DNA of 29,064 nt from Allobrachymonas sp. (GCA_030538335.1 JAUNUE010000002.1:1-29064), one strand, 5' to 3'; shown: positions 1 through 8,688, counted from the stretch's first letter. Numbers and translations are program-made. The notes: a model not told the origin generated them from the letters alone.

Positions 1-1084
1 CGGCCAGCGCCACGGTGGTGTCGCAACGGTCCTTGAACAGGGCGCACAGGGCGGGCAGGCGATCGTCACTGGCAATGCCGCGTTGTTGCAGTTGCGCGGC
101 GACCAGCGGTGCCAATGCGGCATCGTCCATGGTTTTCAAATGCTGGCCGTTGACCCAGCGCAGCTTGGCCTCGTCAAACTGTGCGGCGCTTTTGCCCAGA
201 TGGTCGAGGTCAAACCATTGCAGAAACTGTTCGCGCGAAAAGATTTCATCGTCGCCGTGGCTCCAGCCCAGACGTGCCAGGTAGTTGACCATCGCATCGG
301 GCAGAAAACCTTCGTCGCGGTACTGCGTCACGGCCTTGGCGCCGTTGCGCTTGCTCATCTTCTCGCCCTGTTCGTTGAGCACCGTGGGCAGGTGCGCGTA
401 CACGGGCGGCTCTTTGCCCAAGGCGCGGAAAATGTTGATCTGGCGCGGTGTGTTGTTGACGTGGTCGTCGCCGCGGATCACGTGGGTGATGGCCATGTCG
501 ATGTCGTCCACCACCACGCAGAAGTTGTAGGTGGGCGTGCCGTCCGGTCGGGCGATGACCAGGTCGTCGAGTTCGGCATTGCTGATTTCGATCCGGCCCT
601 TGACCTTGTCGTCCCAGGCAACAACGCCATCGATCGGATTCTTGAAGCGCCACACGGGCTGCACGCCTTCGGGCACGGGTGGCAAGGTTTTGCCCGGCTC
701 AGGCCGCCAGGTGCCGTTGTAGCGCGGCTTTTCTTTCGCGGCCATTTGCTGTTCGCGCAAGGCGTCGAGTTCGGCCACGCTCATGTAGCAAGGGTAGGCC
801 AGGCCCTGTTCCTGCATCTGCGCCAGCACTTCCTTGTAGCGCGCCATGCGCTGCATCTGGTAGAACGGCCCTTCATCGGGCTGCATGCCCAGCCATTGCA
901 TGCCTTCAAGGATCACATCGACGGCGGCCTGGGTGGAGCGTTCCTGGTCGGTGTCTTCAATGCGCAGGATGAACACGCCATCGTTGGCGTGGGCAAAGGC
1001 CCAAGGGTAAAGCGCCGAGCGGATGTTGCCGAGGTGGATAAAGCCTGTGGGCGAGGGGGCAAAGCGGGTGCGGATGGGGGTCAT
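1..1084 (-). CDS. gltX: Glutamyl-tRNA synthetase, 3' end cut off by the window
   Basis: Charges tRNA-Glu with glutamate in the cytoplasm. About 361 N-terminal residues are visible of a family length near 465; the C-terminal anticodon-binding part lies beyond the window edge. The start MTPIRTRFAPSPTGFIHLGN is the class I entry with the HIGH-like motif (HLGN, residues 17-20). The second catalytic motif KMSKR follows at residues 242-246, matching the discriminating/bacterial GluRS pattern. The ATG at 1084 is the only sensible start because the conserved N-terminus begins there. No Shine-Dalgarno is visible just upstream. It follows metZ on the same strand after 192 bp that contain a block of hairpins, so it may have its own promoter. 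Family assignment is secure; whether it also charges tRNA-Gln cannot be told from this part. Confidence 0.97.
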   Translation of the reverse strand, partial: MTPIRTRFAPSPTGFIHLGNIRSALYPWAFAHANDGVFILRIEDTDQERSTQAAVDVILEGMQWLGMQPDEGPFYQMQRMARYKEVLAQMQEQGLAYPCYMSVAELDALREQQMAAKEKPRYNGTWRPEPGKTLPPVPEGVQPVWRFKNPIDGVVAWDDKVKGRIEISNAELDDLVIARPDGTPTYNFCVVVDDIDMAITHVIRGDDHVNNTPRQINIFRALGKEPPVYAHLPTVLNEQGEKMSKRNGAKAVTQYRDEGFLPDAMVNYLARLGWSHGDDEIFSREQFLQWFDLDHLGKSAAQFDEAKLRWVNGQHLKTMDDAALAPLVAAQLQQRGIASDDRLPALCALFKDRCDTTVALA

Positions 1085-1169
1085 GGAAGGAATGGTACTT
1101 CTGGAATGGGTGCTGGTGTGGGTATGCGGTGAGACTGGTGGCGAAAAGATAGAGGGACGTCTGTAAGTT

Positions 1170-1257
1170 GGAACCGCCGAAGGCGATTCCGACGGTATGC
1201 GACTCCTGCATCGCAGCATTCGGCAGAATTTCCTGCGGAGGTTCTGCCCTACATGCT
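1170..1257 (-). repeat. Run of three intergenic hairpins between metZ and gltX
   Basis: Three adjacent inverted repeats fill the metZ-gltX gap. At 1170-1190 a 9-bp stem with a 3-nt loop is complete only in minus-strand RNA, where the one mismatch becomes a G-U pair. At 1198-1215, TGCGA pairs with TCGCA. At 1215-1257, AGCAT/ATGCT enclose GGCAGAA/TTCTGCC, with an inner CCT/AGG. None has a T-run, so these are not ordinary terminators. The block may be a dispersed REP-like repeat or a structured leader of gltX; I infer the repeat explanation but cannot confirm copies elsewhere. Confidence 0.5.
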
Positions 1258-1276
1258 GGGGTGAAAACAGCGGCCA

Positions 1277-2488
1277 TCAAGCCAAGGCAGCCAGACCTCG
1301 CGCCAGATCGGCTTTCAAATCGTCGATATGCTCCAGCCCCACAGCCACGCGCAGCAGGCCTTGCACAATGCCTGCGGCCTGGCGTTGCTCTTCGGTGAGG
1401 CGTCCGTGCGAGGTACTGGCCGGGTGCGACAGGGTGGTTTTCACGTCGCCCAGATTGGTGGTGAGGCTGCACAGCCGCGCCTGGTTGAGCACGGCAAAGG
1501 CACGCTCACGGCCTTGCTCCAGGCTGTTGGCACGCAGCGTGAAGGCAACCACAGCACCACCCACGCCGCCTTGCTGGCGCATGGCCAGTTCGTGTTGCGG
1601 ATGCGAGGGCAGGCCGGGGTACCACACGCGTTCGACTTGCGGTTGTTGCTCCAGCCACTGCGCCAGTTGCAGCGCGTTGGCACTTTGCGCCTTGATCCGT
1701 ATCGCCAATGTTTCCAGCCCCTTGAGCACCACCCAGGCATTGAAGGGCGACAGCACCATGCCGGCCACGCGGATCAGCGGCAGGAAGGTTTCGTTCACCA
1801 GCTTGTGGCTGGCGCACAAGGCGCCTGCCATCACACGGCCCTGGCCGTCGAGGTATTTGGTGCCGGAGTGGATCACGATGTCTGCGCCCATTTCCATCGG
1901 GCGCTGCAGGATGGGTGTGGCAAAGCAGTTGTCCACGGCGAGCAGGGCGCCTGCCTTGTGGGCAATGTCGGCCAGTGCGGCAATGTCGCACAGATCGGTC
2001 AGGGGGTTGGTGGGTGTTTCGGCAAACAGCAACCGTGTATTGGGGCGCACGGCGGCTTGCCAGGCAGCCGTATCGGTCTGCGAAACAAAGGTGGTTTCCA
2101 CGCCAAAGCGCGCCATATCGGTGCCGATGAGCTTGATGGTCGAGCCAAACATCGAGCGCGAACACACGACATGGTCGCCCGCCTTGAGCAGCCCCAGGCA
2201 CATCAACAGCACGGCCGACATGCCGGTTGCCGTGGCGATGCAGGCCTCGGCGCCTTCAAGCGCGGCCAGGCGCTGCTCGAAACTCGTCACCGTCGGGTTG
2301 CCTGTGCGTGTGTAGGTGTAGCCATCGGCCGGGTGGGCAAAGTTGTGCGCCGAGGTTTCGGCATCGGGCTGCACAAAGCTGCTGGTGAGGTAGAGCGCCT
2401 CGGAGTGCTCGCCATACTGGCTGCGCGGCAGGGCCTGGCGCACGGCCAGCGTTTCGGGGTGCCAGGAGGGGGTGTTGGAATCGGCCAT
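1277..2488 (-). CDS. metZ: O-succinylhomoserine sulfhydrylase
   Basis: PLP enzyme that makes homocysteine from O-succinylhomoserine and sulfide in methionine synthesis. It has 403 residues, typical for the Cys/Met metabolism PLP family. Visible landmarks are the YTYTRTGNPT segment (residues 57-66), the ATATGMSA stretch (85-92) that cradles the cofactor, AVDNCFATP (184-192) with the conserved Asp, and the PLP lysine K211 in HSGTKYLDGQGRVMAG. The DGQGRV form after the lysine is typical of MetZ rather than of cystathionine gamma-synthase or MetC. It starts 30 bp after purF ends on the same strand, an order common in Burkholderiales, so purF-metZ are probably cotranscribed. O-acetylhomoserine as the substrate is a less likely alternative. 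Confidence 0.93.
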   Translation of the reverse strand: MADSNTPSWHPETLAVRQALPRSQYGEHSEALYLTSSFVQPDAETSAHNFAHPADGYTYTRTGNPTVTSFEQRLAALEGAEACIATATGMSAVLLMCLGLLKAGDHVVCSRSMFGSTIKLIGTDMARFGVETTFVSQTDTAAWQAAVRPNTRLLFAETPTNPLTDLCDIAALADIAHKAGALLAVDNCFATPILQRPMEMGADIVIHSGTKYLDGQGRVMAGALCASHKLVNETFLPLIRVAGMVLSPFNAWVVLKGLETLAIRIKAQSANALQLAQWLEQQPQVERVWYPGLPSHPQHELAMRQQGGVGGAVVAFTLRANSLEQGRERAFAVLNQARLCSLTTNLGDVKTTLSHPASTSHGRLTEEQRQAAGIVQGLLRVAVGLEHIDDLKADLARGLAALA

Positions 2489-2518
2489 GGTGAGGATGTG
2501 GTTGAAAAAATTGTTGGA

Positions 2519-3994
2519 TCAGGCGGCAGCCTGGTCCGTCTCGGTGTTTTTGGGGCGCTCCTGGTGCAGGCGCTCGATGTCGTTGCTGGTGATGTCCCCG
2601 GTGACGTAGACGCCATCAAAACAGGAGGCATCGACATTGCGGATGGCCGGGTTCAGTTCGGTGATCACGCCTTTCAGGGCGTCTAGATCCTGGTAGATGA
2701 GGGCGTCGCAGCCGATCAACTGGCGAATCTCTTCGACGCTGCGGCCATGCGCCACCAGGTCTTGCTGCGTCGGCATGTCAATGCCGTAGACGTTGGCGTA
2801 GCGCACGGGCGGCGCTGCGCTGGCGAGAAACACCTTGCGGGCGCCCGCGTCGCGCGCCATCTGCACAATTTCCTTGCTGGTGGTGCCACGCACGATGGAG
2901 TCATCGACCAGCAGCACGTTCTTGTCCTTGAATTCGCTGGTCACAGCGTTGAGCTTTTGCCGCACCGATTTTTTGCGTACCGATTGCCCCGGCATGATGA
3001 AGGTGCGCCCCACATAACGGTTTTTGACGAAACCTTCGCGGTAGGGAATGCCGAGTTTTTGCGCCAGTTGCATGGCGCTGGGACGGCTTGATTCGGGCAC
3101 AGGGATGATGGCGTCGATCTGGTCGGGCGGCACGGTAGACACCACGCGCTTGGCCAGCGTTTCGCCCATCTTGAGCCGCGCCTGGTACACCGAAATGGTG
3201 TTCATGGTTGAGTCGGGCCGGGCCAGATACACGTATTCAAACAGGCAGGGGTTGAGCACCGGGTGCTCGGCGCACTGCTCGCTGTGTACCTGGCCGTCAA
3301 GGCTGATGAAAACCGCCTCGCCGGGAGCCACATCGCGCTCAAATGGCACACCCAGGCCATCGAGTGCCACCGATTCGCTGGCCAACATGGCCGCACCATC
3401 GGCATTGCGGCCCAGGCACAGCGGGCGGATGCCAAACGGATCGCGAAACGCCAGCAGGCCATAGCCTGCGATCATCGCGATCACGGCATACGAACCTTTG
3501 AGGCGTTGGTGCACGGCGCGCACGGCGCGGAACATGTCGTCTACTTCGAGCTTCTGGCCGTTGCTGGCGCGTGCAATCTCGTGCGCCAATACATTGAGCA
3601 GCACTTCGGAGTCGCTCTCGGTATTGGTGTGGCGGTGGTCGGTGTGGGCCAGCTCTTCGCGCAGCGCCTGCGCATTGGTCAGGTTGCCGTTGTGCACCAT
3701 GATGATGCCGAACGGTGCATTCACGTAAAACGGCTGCGCCTCTTCTTCGCTGGCTGCGCTGCCTGCCGTGGGGTAGCGTACCTGGCCCAGGCCGCAGGTG
3801 CCGGGCAGCGCCCGCATATTGCGCGTGCGAAACACATCGCGCACCATGCCTTTGGCCTTGTACATGTAGAACTTGCGGTCTTGCTGCGTGGCAATGCCCG
3901 CGGCGTCTTGCCCGCGGTGCTGCAACAGCAGCAGGGCGTCATACAACAACTGGTTGACCTGTTCCTTGTGTACCAGGGCGACGATTCCACACAT
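2519..3994 (-). CDS. purF: Amidophosphoribosyltransferase
   Basis: First committed enzyme of purine synthesis: transfers the amide nitrogen of glutamine to PRPP, giving phosphoribosylamine. At 491 residues it is close to the usual length of about 500. After Met removal, Cys2 of MCGIVALVHK is the class II glutaminase nucleophile; HNGNLTN (101-107) and the RYPT segment (73-76) belong to the same domain. The PRPP-binding loop VLLVDDSIVRGTTS is at residues 360-373 in the phosphoribosyltransferase domain. The start is fixed because the nucleophile must be residue 2. It lies 28 bp after cvpA, the classical cvpA-purF pair, and 30 bp before metZ. Confidence 0.97.
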   Translation of the reverse strand: MCGIVALVHKEQVNQLLYDALLLLQHRGQDAAGIATQQDRKFYMYKAKGMVRDVFRTRNMRALPGTCGLGQVRYPTAGSAASEEEAQPFYVNAPFGIIMVHNGNLTNAQALREELAHTDHRHTNTESDSEVLLNVLAHEIARASNGQKLEVDDMFRAVRAVHQRLKGSYAVIAMIAGYGLLAFRDPFGIRPLCLGRNADGAAMLASESVALDGLGVPFERDVAPGEAVFISLDGQVHSEQCAEHPVLNPCLFEYVYLARPDSTMNTISVYQARLKMGETLAKRVVSTVPPDQIDAIIPVPESSRPSAMQLAQKLGIPYREGFVKNRYVGRTFIMPGQSVRKKSVRQKLNAVTSEFKDKNVLLVDDSIVRGTTSKEIVQMARDAGARKVFLASAAPPVRYANVYGIDMPTQQDLVAHGRSVEEIRQLIGCDALIYQDLDALKGVITELNPAIRNVDASCFDGVYVTGDITSNDIERLHQERPKNTETDQAAA

Positions 3995-4022
3995 TTTCAG
4001 ATCTGCCTTTCAAACTTCCATA

Positions 4023-4550
4023 TCAAGCCAATGGGCCACGCAGCGCAGGCGGTAGCCATTGCTGAATCGACGCGGGCAGCACCGGCGCCATCGACCGCAA
4101 GGAACCGTCGAGCCACGGCGCAGCCTGCGACGTGCGCCACCAGGCGCCTTCGTGCAAGGGTGTGAGCCACACCACCACCGTTACCACCCACAATATCAGA
4201 ACCGCGCGCAGCAGGCCAAACCCCATGCCAAGGATGCGATCAAAAGGCCGCAACCCGGCTTTTTTCAGCCCGGCACGCACGGCAGAAGCCAGCAAGCCCA
4301 GCAGCAGCAAGGTCACGATGAAGACCATGATGAAGGTCAACACATGCCGGGCGCCGCCGTTGTCGGCCAGCCACTCGCGTGGCCATAATGGAGCCACCAG
4401 TGCGCTACCCCATTGCGCGGCAAAAAACGCGCCTGCCCAAGCGGCCAGCGACAACACCTCAAACGCAAAACCGCGCCAGATGCCAATGATGCAGGAAAAA
4501 CCCAGCACCAGCAGGCACACGGTGTCGAACAGGCCCAAGCCTGCCATCAT
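4023..4550 (-). CDS. cvpA: CvpA family inner-membrane protein
   Basis: Small multi-pass membrane protein named for colicin V production; its biochemical role is still uncertain, although it is almost always next to purF. The protein is about 175 residues from the ATG at 4550, beginning MMAGLGLFDTVCLL, and has four hydrophobic stretches separated by short loops, as expected for the family (E. coli CvpA is 162). A longer reading back to 4646 would add an arginine- and proline-rich tail antisense to nothing conserved and overlap the upstream SPOR gene, so I reject it. GAAAGG sits about 10 bases before 4550 and supports this start; a second ATG follows at 4547. It begins 16 bp after the SPOR gene, so the two are probably in one operon. 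Confidence 0.9.
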   Translation of the reverse strand: MMAGLGLFDTVCLLVLGFSCIIGIWRGFAFEVLSLAAWAGAFFAAQWGSALVAPLWPREWLADNGGARHVLTFIMVFIVTLLLLGLLASAVRAGLKKAGLRPFDRILGMGFGLLRAVLILWVVTVVVWLTPLHEGAWWRTSQAAPWLDGSLRSMAPVLPASIQQWLPPALRGPLA

Positions 4551-4566
4551 GCGGATTGCCTTTCGC

Positions 4567-5391
4567 TCACAATTGGTACGTGGATACGGGCAGACCGAGG
4601 GCGCGCACCTTGGCGGCGGCCTGATCCATCTGGGCGCGGGTAGCAAAAGGACCCAGGCGCACGCGGGTGACCGGCTTGCCGTTGGCCGTAACGTTTTGCG
4701 TATAGCTGTTCAATCCGGCCTTGCCAAGACGCTGCCGCACGCTGGCAACGGTGGCAGCATCTGCATACGCACCGACCTGAACGACGAAGCGCCCCTCTTC
4801 TGCAGGTTTTGGGGTGGCAGCGGGCTTGGCTGTGGCTTTGGGTTTTTCTGCTGCAGGTCTGGCTGTTTGCTCCTGCGCCTGGCGCTGGGCAATCAGTTCA
4901 TCCAGATTTCCAGGTGCCTTTTGCGTTGCGACCGGTTTAGGGGGCGCTGGAGCAGGTTTGGCAGGCGCCTCCGGTTTTGCTGTGGGCACCGGTTCAGCCA
5001 CCGCAGCGGGTTGGGGCTGGGGCTTTTCTTCGGGTTCCTTGGGTGCCGGAGCAGGGGGAGCGGCAGATGGCGGCACTGCCGGTGTGGGCGCAGGGGCCGT
5101 ATGGGCGATCGGCGCAGGCGCAGGGGTCACCGGCACGGGGGCTGGATCGGCGGCAGCAACGGTAGTGGCCTGTTCGCCGATGCTGATGGGCACGTTCTGG
5201 GCCACCACAGGCGGTTTGGCGTCAAACAACCAGGGCAGGCCCAGCACTGCAGCAATCACCAGAATGGTGGCGCCAATCAAGCGGTGGCGGGCGCGGCGGC
5301 GCACCGGGTCGACATACGACGGAGCCGTATCAGCCCCGGAGCCGGTGTCGTCTTGGGAAGAAGGGGAAGCGCGTTTTTTGAAGAGAGCCAT
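4567..5391 (-). CDS. SPOR-domain membrane protein, DedD-like
   Basis: Probably a cell-division or envelope protein that binds denuded peptidoglycan at the septum. It has 274 residues: a short cytoplasmic start rich in basic residues just before the membrane (RRRARHR), one transmembrane helix at about 37-56, then a long periplasmic linker of mostly Ala, Pro, Glu and Lys (about 75-195), then a C-terminal SPOR domain (about 197-274). That domain shows FVVQVGAYAD near its start and VRLGPFATRAQM near its end, the two conserved SPOR segments. It sits between folC and cvpA, the usual place for this gene in Burkholderiales. The dedD name is by position and architecture; the sequence outside the SPOR domain is too low in complexity to confirm it. 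Confidence 0.88.
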   Translation of the reverse strand: MALFKKRASPSSQDDTGSGADTAPSYVDPVRRRARHRLIGATILVIAAVLGLPWLFDAKPPVVAQNVPISIGEQATTVAAADPAPVPVTPAPAPIAHTAPAPTPAVPPSAAPPAPAPKEPEEKPQPQPAAVAEPVPTAKPEAPAKPAPAPPKPVATQKAPGNLDELIAQRQAQEQTARPAAEKPKATAKPAATPKPAEEGRFVVQVGAYADAATVASVRQRLGKAGLNSYTQNVTANGKPVTRVRLGPFATRAQMDQAAAKVRALGLPVSTYQL

Positions 5392-5414
5392 GCCACAAAC
5401 AGCCAGGCAAAAAG

Positions 5415-6761
5415 TCAGTTGGAGCTTGCGTGAGGAGCCGACAAGCGTGGCAGCCCCTGTTCCAGGACCGCCCCCACTGTGTAAAAAGAGCCAAACACCA
5501 CAATTCTATCAGCCGGGGTGGCGGCTGCGAGGGCTGCCTGCAGGGCTTCAGGCGGGCTGGCAAAGGTCTGGCTGCTGCTTTCGGTCAGCTTGGCCGGGCT
5601 TTGCGCCTTGATGGCCTGCCACTGCGCTTGCAGGTCTGCAGCTTTGGCCGCACGTGGCGTGGGCAGGTCGGTGAAATACCAGTGGTCAATCACAGGGTAC
5701 AGGCGTTGCAGCATGTCACCCAGGTCTTTGTCCTGCATGGCACCGAATACAGCATGTGTCGCCGGATAAAAACCCATGCTGTCGAGGTTGGCCACCAGCG
5801 CCGCGACCGAATGGGGGTTGTGCGCCACATCGAGGATCAGCGTGGGTTTGCCGGGCACGATCTGGAAGCGCCCGGCCAGTTCCACCTGCGCCAGCCCGGC
5901 GCGCACGTCTTGCGCCGCCACGGGCAGCCGCGTATGCATGGCCGCCACGGCTGCCAACACGCCTGCTGCGTTGACAAGCTGGTTGGCGCCGCGCAGCCCC
6001 GGCCACGCCAGGCCGCTGTAGCGCCGCCCGCGGCCTGACCAGCCCCATTGCTGGCGGTCGCCTTCCATCACAAAATCCTGGCCGTGCAGCCACAGGTCGG
6101 CTCCCATCGCCTGTGCGTGGTCGGCCAGCGCCTGCGGCGGCCGTGGGTCGCTGACGATAGCGGGTTTGCCGGGCCGCATGATGCCGGCCTTTTCTTGCGC
6201 AATGGCTTCGCGCGTGTCACCCAGAAATTCGGTATGGTCGATGTCGATGCTGGTGATGATGGCGCAATCGGTATCGATCAGGTTCACGGCGTCCAGCCGC
6301 CCGCCCAGGCCCACTTCGAGTATCACCAGATCGGGTTTGGCGCTGGCGAGGCAGTCAAGAATGGCCAGTGTGGTGAATTCAAAATACGTCAGTTCCGTAT
6401 CGCCACGCGCCTGCTCCACGGCAGCAAAGTGCTGCGCCAGCACGGCGTCATCGACCGGCTCGTTGTTGATTTTGCAGCGTTCGCTGAAGCGCACCAGATG
6501 GGGCGAGGTGAACAGCCCGGTGCGGTACCCGGCGCGGCGGTACACGCTTTCGAGCATGGCGCAGGTCGAGCCTTTGCCATTGGTGCCCGCCACCGTAAAC
6601 ACCGGGCAGGCAAACTGCACGCCCGCGCCGCCATGCATGCGGCTGGCTACGCTGCGCAAGCGTTCAAGGCCGAGTTCTATGCCTTGTATACCTTTGGGAT
6701 GGAGCTGTTCGCAAAAAGCCAGCCACTCATCCAGCGTGGCGGGCAGGGGATGTTTGTTCAT
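5415..6761 (-). CDS. folC: Bifunctional folylpolyglutamate / dihydrofolate synthase
   Basis: Adds glutamate to dihydropteroate and to folates in the cytoplasm, using ATP. It has 448 residues from the ATG at 6761, within the normal 420-450 range. The Mur-ligase-like P-loop GTNGKGS is at residues 59-65, followed by the omega-loop region and the SIDIDHTEFLGDT segment typical of FolC; the C-terminal half holds LDVAHNPHS. The frame stays open further upstream to 7163, but that part is antisense to the neighbouring ArsC-like gene and has no family similarity. There is no Shine-Dalgarno before 6761. The sequence CACAAT ends exactly 6 bases before the ATG, which would suit a leaderless transcript. 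It heads the folC-SPOR-cvpA-purF-metZ run. Confidence 0.95.
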   Translation of the reverse strand: MNKHPLPATLDEWLAFCEQLHPKGIQGIELGLERLRSVASRMHGGAGVQFACPVFTVAGTNGKGSTCAMLESVYRRAGYRTGLFTSPHLVRFSERCKINNEPVDDAVLAQHFAAVEQARGDTELTYFEFTTLAILDCLASAKPDLVILEVGLGGRLDAVNLIDTDCAIITSIDIDHTEFLGDTREAIAQEKAGIMRPGKPAIVSDPRPPQALADHAQAMGADLWLHGQDFVMEGDRQQWGWSGRGRRYSGLAWPGLRGANQLVNAAGVLAAVAAMHTRLPVAAQDVRAGLAQVELAGRFQIVPGKPTLILDVAHNPHSVAALVANLDSMGFYPATHAVFGAMQDKDLGDMLQRLYPVIDHWYFTDLPTPRAAKAADLQAQWQAIKAQSPAKLTESSSQTFASPPEALQAALAAATPADRIVVFGSFYTVGAVLEQGLPRLSAPHASSN

Positions 6762-6767
6762 GGAGGT

Positions 6768-6824
6768 ATTGTGCGGGAAAAGGAATGCACTGGCATCGCA
6801 AACCGCTTCCTGATCCCACATAAT
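6768..6824. promoter_or_regulatory. Divergent promoter region of folC and the ArsC-like gene
   Basis: Only 69 bp separate the two divergent start codons. For the plus-strand gene, CATAAT (6819-6824, 5 of 6 to the -10 consensus) lies 6 bases before the ATG at 6831, with a weak -35 (TCGCAA, 6796-6801) at 17-bp spacing. For folC, CACAAT (minus strand, 6773-6768) lies 6 bases before its ATG, with ATGCCA as a 4-of-6 -35 at 17-bp spacing. Both would start transcription at or next to the A of the start codon. The boxes are seen; promoter activity is inferred. Confidence 0.4.
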
Positions 6825-6830
6825 GCAGGC

Positions 6831-7193
6831 ATGACTCTTACTGTTTACGGCATTGCCAACTGCGATACGGTCAAGAAGGCGCGCGCTTGGTTGCAGGAGC
6901 AGGGTGTGGCCTATGAATGGCACGATTTCAAGAAGCAGGGCGTGCCCGAAGCCGCCTTGCAAGAATGGATCAAGCACTTGGGCCATGAGGTTTTGCTCAA
7001 CCGCAAAGGCACCACCTGGCGCAAGCTGGATGCGGCCACGCAGGCCGCTGTGGTTGATGCCGCCACTGCAGCCGAGTTGATGCGCGCACAGCCCAGCGTC
7101 ATCAAACGCCCGGTGGTGGATTGGGGGCAGGGGCGGATCACGGCAGGGTTTGATCCGCAGCATTGGCAGCAGTTGCTATCGCAGTCCCACTGA
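6831..7193 (+). CDS. ArsC/Spx-family protein, YffB-like
   Basis: A 120-residue thioredoxin-fold protein of the ArsC/Spx family. It begins MTLTVYGIANCDTVKKARAW, with the single conserved Cys11 in the NCDTVKKA motif that marks the YffB/Spx branch; LLNRKGTTWRKL (55-66) and IKRPVV (about 91-96) are the other family segments. YffB proteins are usually annotated as arsenate reductase-like, but there is no arsenic operon here, so an arsenate role is not supported; glutathione-dependent thiol chemistry is a guess from the family. Cls follows 22 bp later and trxC after that, suggesting a three-gene unit. The ATG at 6831 is chosen because the fold begins there; the longer open frame upstream is antisense to folC. 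Confidence 0.88.
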   Translation: MTLTVYGIANCDTVKKARAWLQEQGVAYEWHDFKKQGVPEAALQEWIKHLGHEVLLNRKGTTWRKLDAATQAAVVDAATAAELMRAQPSVIKRPVVDWGQGRITAGFDPQHWQQLLSQSH

Positions 7194-7215
7194 TTCACCA
7201 ACGAAACAGGCTGCC

Positions 7216-8688
7216 ATGGACACCCTTCTGCTTTCCGCCTGGCAGTACATCACGCTGCATTGGCGTGGCTTGCTGGGTACCTTGTGGCTGGTGCTGGGCA
7301 TTTATCTGGCCGTGCGCATCACCTTGCAACGCCGTGCGCCTGCAGCCACCATGGCGTGGGTGCTGGCGCTGTCGTTGATTTCGCCGGTAGGTATCGTGAT
7401 TTACCACTTCTTCGGCCCGCAAAAGGTCAAGCGGCAAAGCCTGCGCCGAATCAGCAGCCAGGCCCGCTTGCGTTCGCGCTACGACATGCGGCGCGTGCTG
7501 GTTGAAGACCCTGAGCTGCCCGATTGGGCCTTGCAGCACAGCCAGATGATAGACGCCAGTTGCGGCATACCCCCATCGAATTGCAAAGCGGTGGATGTGA
7601 TCAATGGTGGCGGTGCAACCCTGCAGGCCATCGTCCAGCAAATCAGCATGGCGCGGTTCCATGTGCATCTTGAATACTACATTTTTGCCGCCGACCAGAC
7701 GGGTGAACAACTGATCGATGCGCTGGTCGCGGCTTTGCAGCGGGGCGTGAAGGTACGTTTGTTGGTGGACGATGTGGGCTCTGCCGACTTTGTGGGCCGC
7801 AAGGGCCGGGACTTGCGTGAACGTTTCATTGCTGCGGGCGGCGAGCTGGCGATTTTTCATCCCACACGTTTTGACGTGTTCTGGCGCCCGATGCTGAATC
7901 TGCGCACCCACCGCAAGATCGTCGTGTGCGATGGCTGGGTAGGGTTTACGGGCGGCATCAATATCACCGATACCGAAAACGAAATCCTGTTTCCTGAAAC
8001 GTCTTACCGCGACACGCATCTGCGCATGGAAGGCTCGGCCGTGCGATGGTTGCAGTACGTGTTTCTGGAAGACTGGGCCTACGCCACCGACCAGCATGCG
8101 TTTGAACCCGAAATTTTTGCGGCTGCCACCGGGGTGTGTGGCGAGCATGCGGTGCACGTGGTGGCCTCCGGCCCCGACAGCAGTGGCCAGGCGATTCACC
8201 ACAGTGTGCTGCACGCCATCAACATTGCGCAGCAACGTGTGTGGCTCACAACTCCTTATTTCGTACCCACCGAACCGACCTGGTACGCGCTGCTCAACGC
8301 GGCCTTGCGCGGCATCGACGTCAAGATACTGGTGCCCGAGCGCAGCGATTCGTACTGGGTCACGATGGCGGCGCGCTCGTATTTCAAAAACCTGTACGAC
8401 GCAGGCGCCGAGGTCTATGCGTACAGGGGGCCGATGCTGCACGCCAAGACGCTGATCGTGGATGACAACTACAGCATGGTCGGTTCGGCAAACTTCGACA
8501 ACCGCAGCTTCCTGCTGAACTTTGAAGTGTGCGTGGTGCTGTACAGCGAAGATCTGACGAAAAAACTGGCCGACATGTTCGTGCAGGATTTGTTCAAGGC
8601 GAACAGGATCGATTGCCTCCCCGAGAAGAAGCCGTGGTACGAGACGCTGGCCGAATCGGTGGCACGGCTGTTTTCGCCCTTGTTGTAA
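7216..8688 (+). CDS. cls: Cardiolipin synthase
   Basis: Condenses two phosphatidylglycerols to cardiolipin at the inner membrane (bacterial phospholipase D type). It has 490 residues. The N-terminus has two hydrophobic helices (about 5-35 and 43-65), then two phospholipase D domains, each with an HKD motif: H232-x-K234-x4-D239 in HRKIVVCDGW and H409-x-K411-x4-D416 in HAKTLIVDDN. Two intact HKD motifs and N-terminal membrane helices match ClsA-type enzymes. The ATG at 7216 is used because the first helix follows at once and ACAGG precedes it; the frame runs further back into the ArsC-like gene. TrxC follows after 10 bp, so they are probably cotranscribed, although their functions are not linked. 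Confidence 0.95.
   Translation: MDTLLLSAWQYITLHWRGLLGTLWLVLGIYLAVRITLQRRAPAATMAWVLALSLISPVGIVIYHFFGPQKVKRQSLRRISSQARLRSRYDMRRVLVEDPELPDWALQHSQMIDASCGIPPSNCKAVDVINGGGATLQAIVQQISMARFHVHLEYYIFAADQTGEQLIDALVAALQRGVKVRLLVDDVGSADFVGRKGRDLRERFIAAGGELAIFHPTRFDVFWRPMLNLRTHRKIVVCDGWVGFTGGINITDTENEILFPETSYRDTHLRMEGSAVRWLQYVFLEDWAYATDQHAFEPEIFAAATGVCGEHAVHVVASGPDSSGQAIHHSVLHAINIAQQRVWLTTPYFVPTEPTWYALLNAALRGIDVKILVPERSDSYWVTMAARSYFKNLYDAGAEVYAYRGPMLHAKTLIVDDNYSMVGSANFDNRSFLLNFEVCVVLYSEDLTKKLADMFVQDLFKANRIDCLPEKKPWYETLAESVARLFSPLL

Noticed and set aside
1328..2686. Plus-strand open frame of 452 codons opposite metZ and the end of purF
   Set aside because: His/Gln/Gly-rich translation without similarity to any family, and it crosses the boundary of two clear minus-strand genes.
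6048..6830. Upstream extension of the ArsC-like frame
   Set aside because: It lies entirely antisense to folC or in the divergent promoter gap; the thioredoxin fold begins at 6831.
6831..7193. Arsenate resistance gene
   Set aside because: Only the ArsC/Spx fold and one Cys are shared; no arsR, arsB or acr3 gene is near, and the NCDTVKKA motif is the YffB type.
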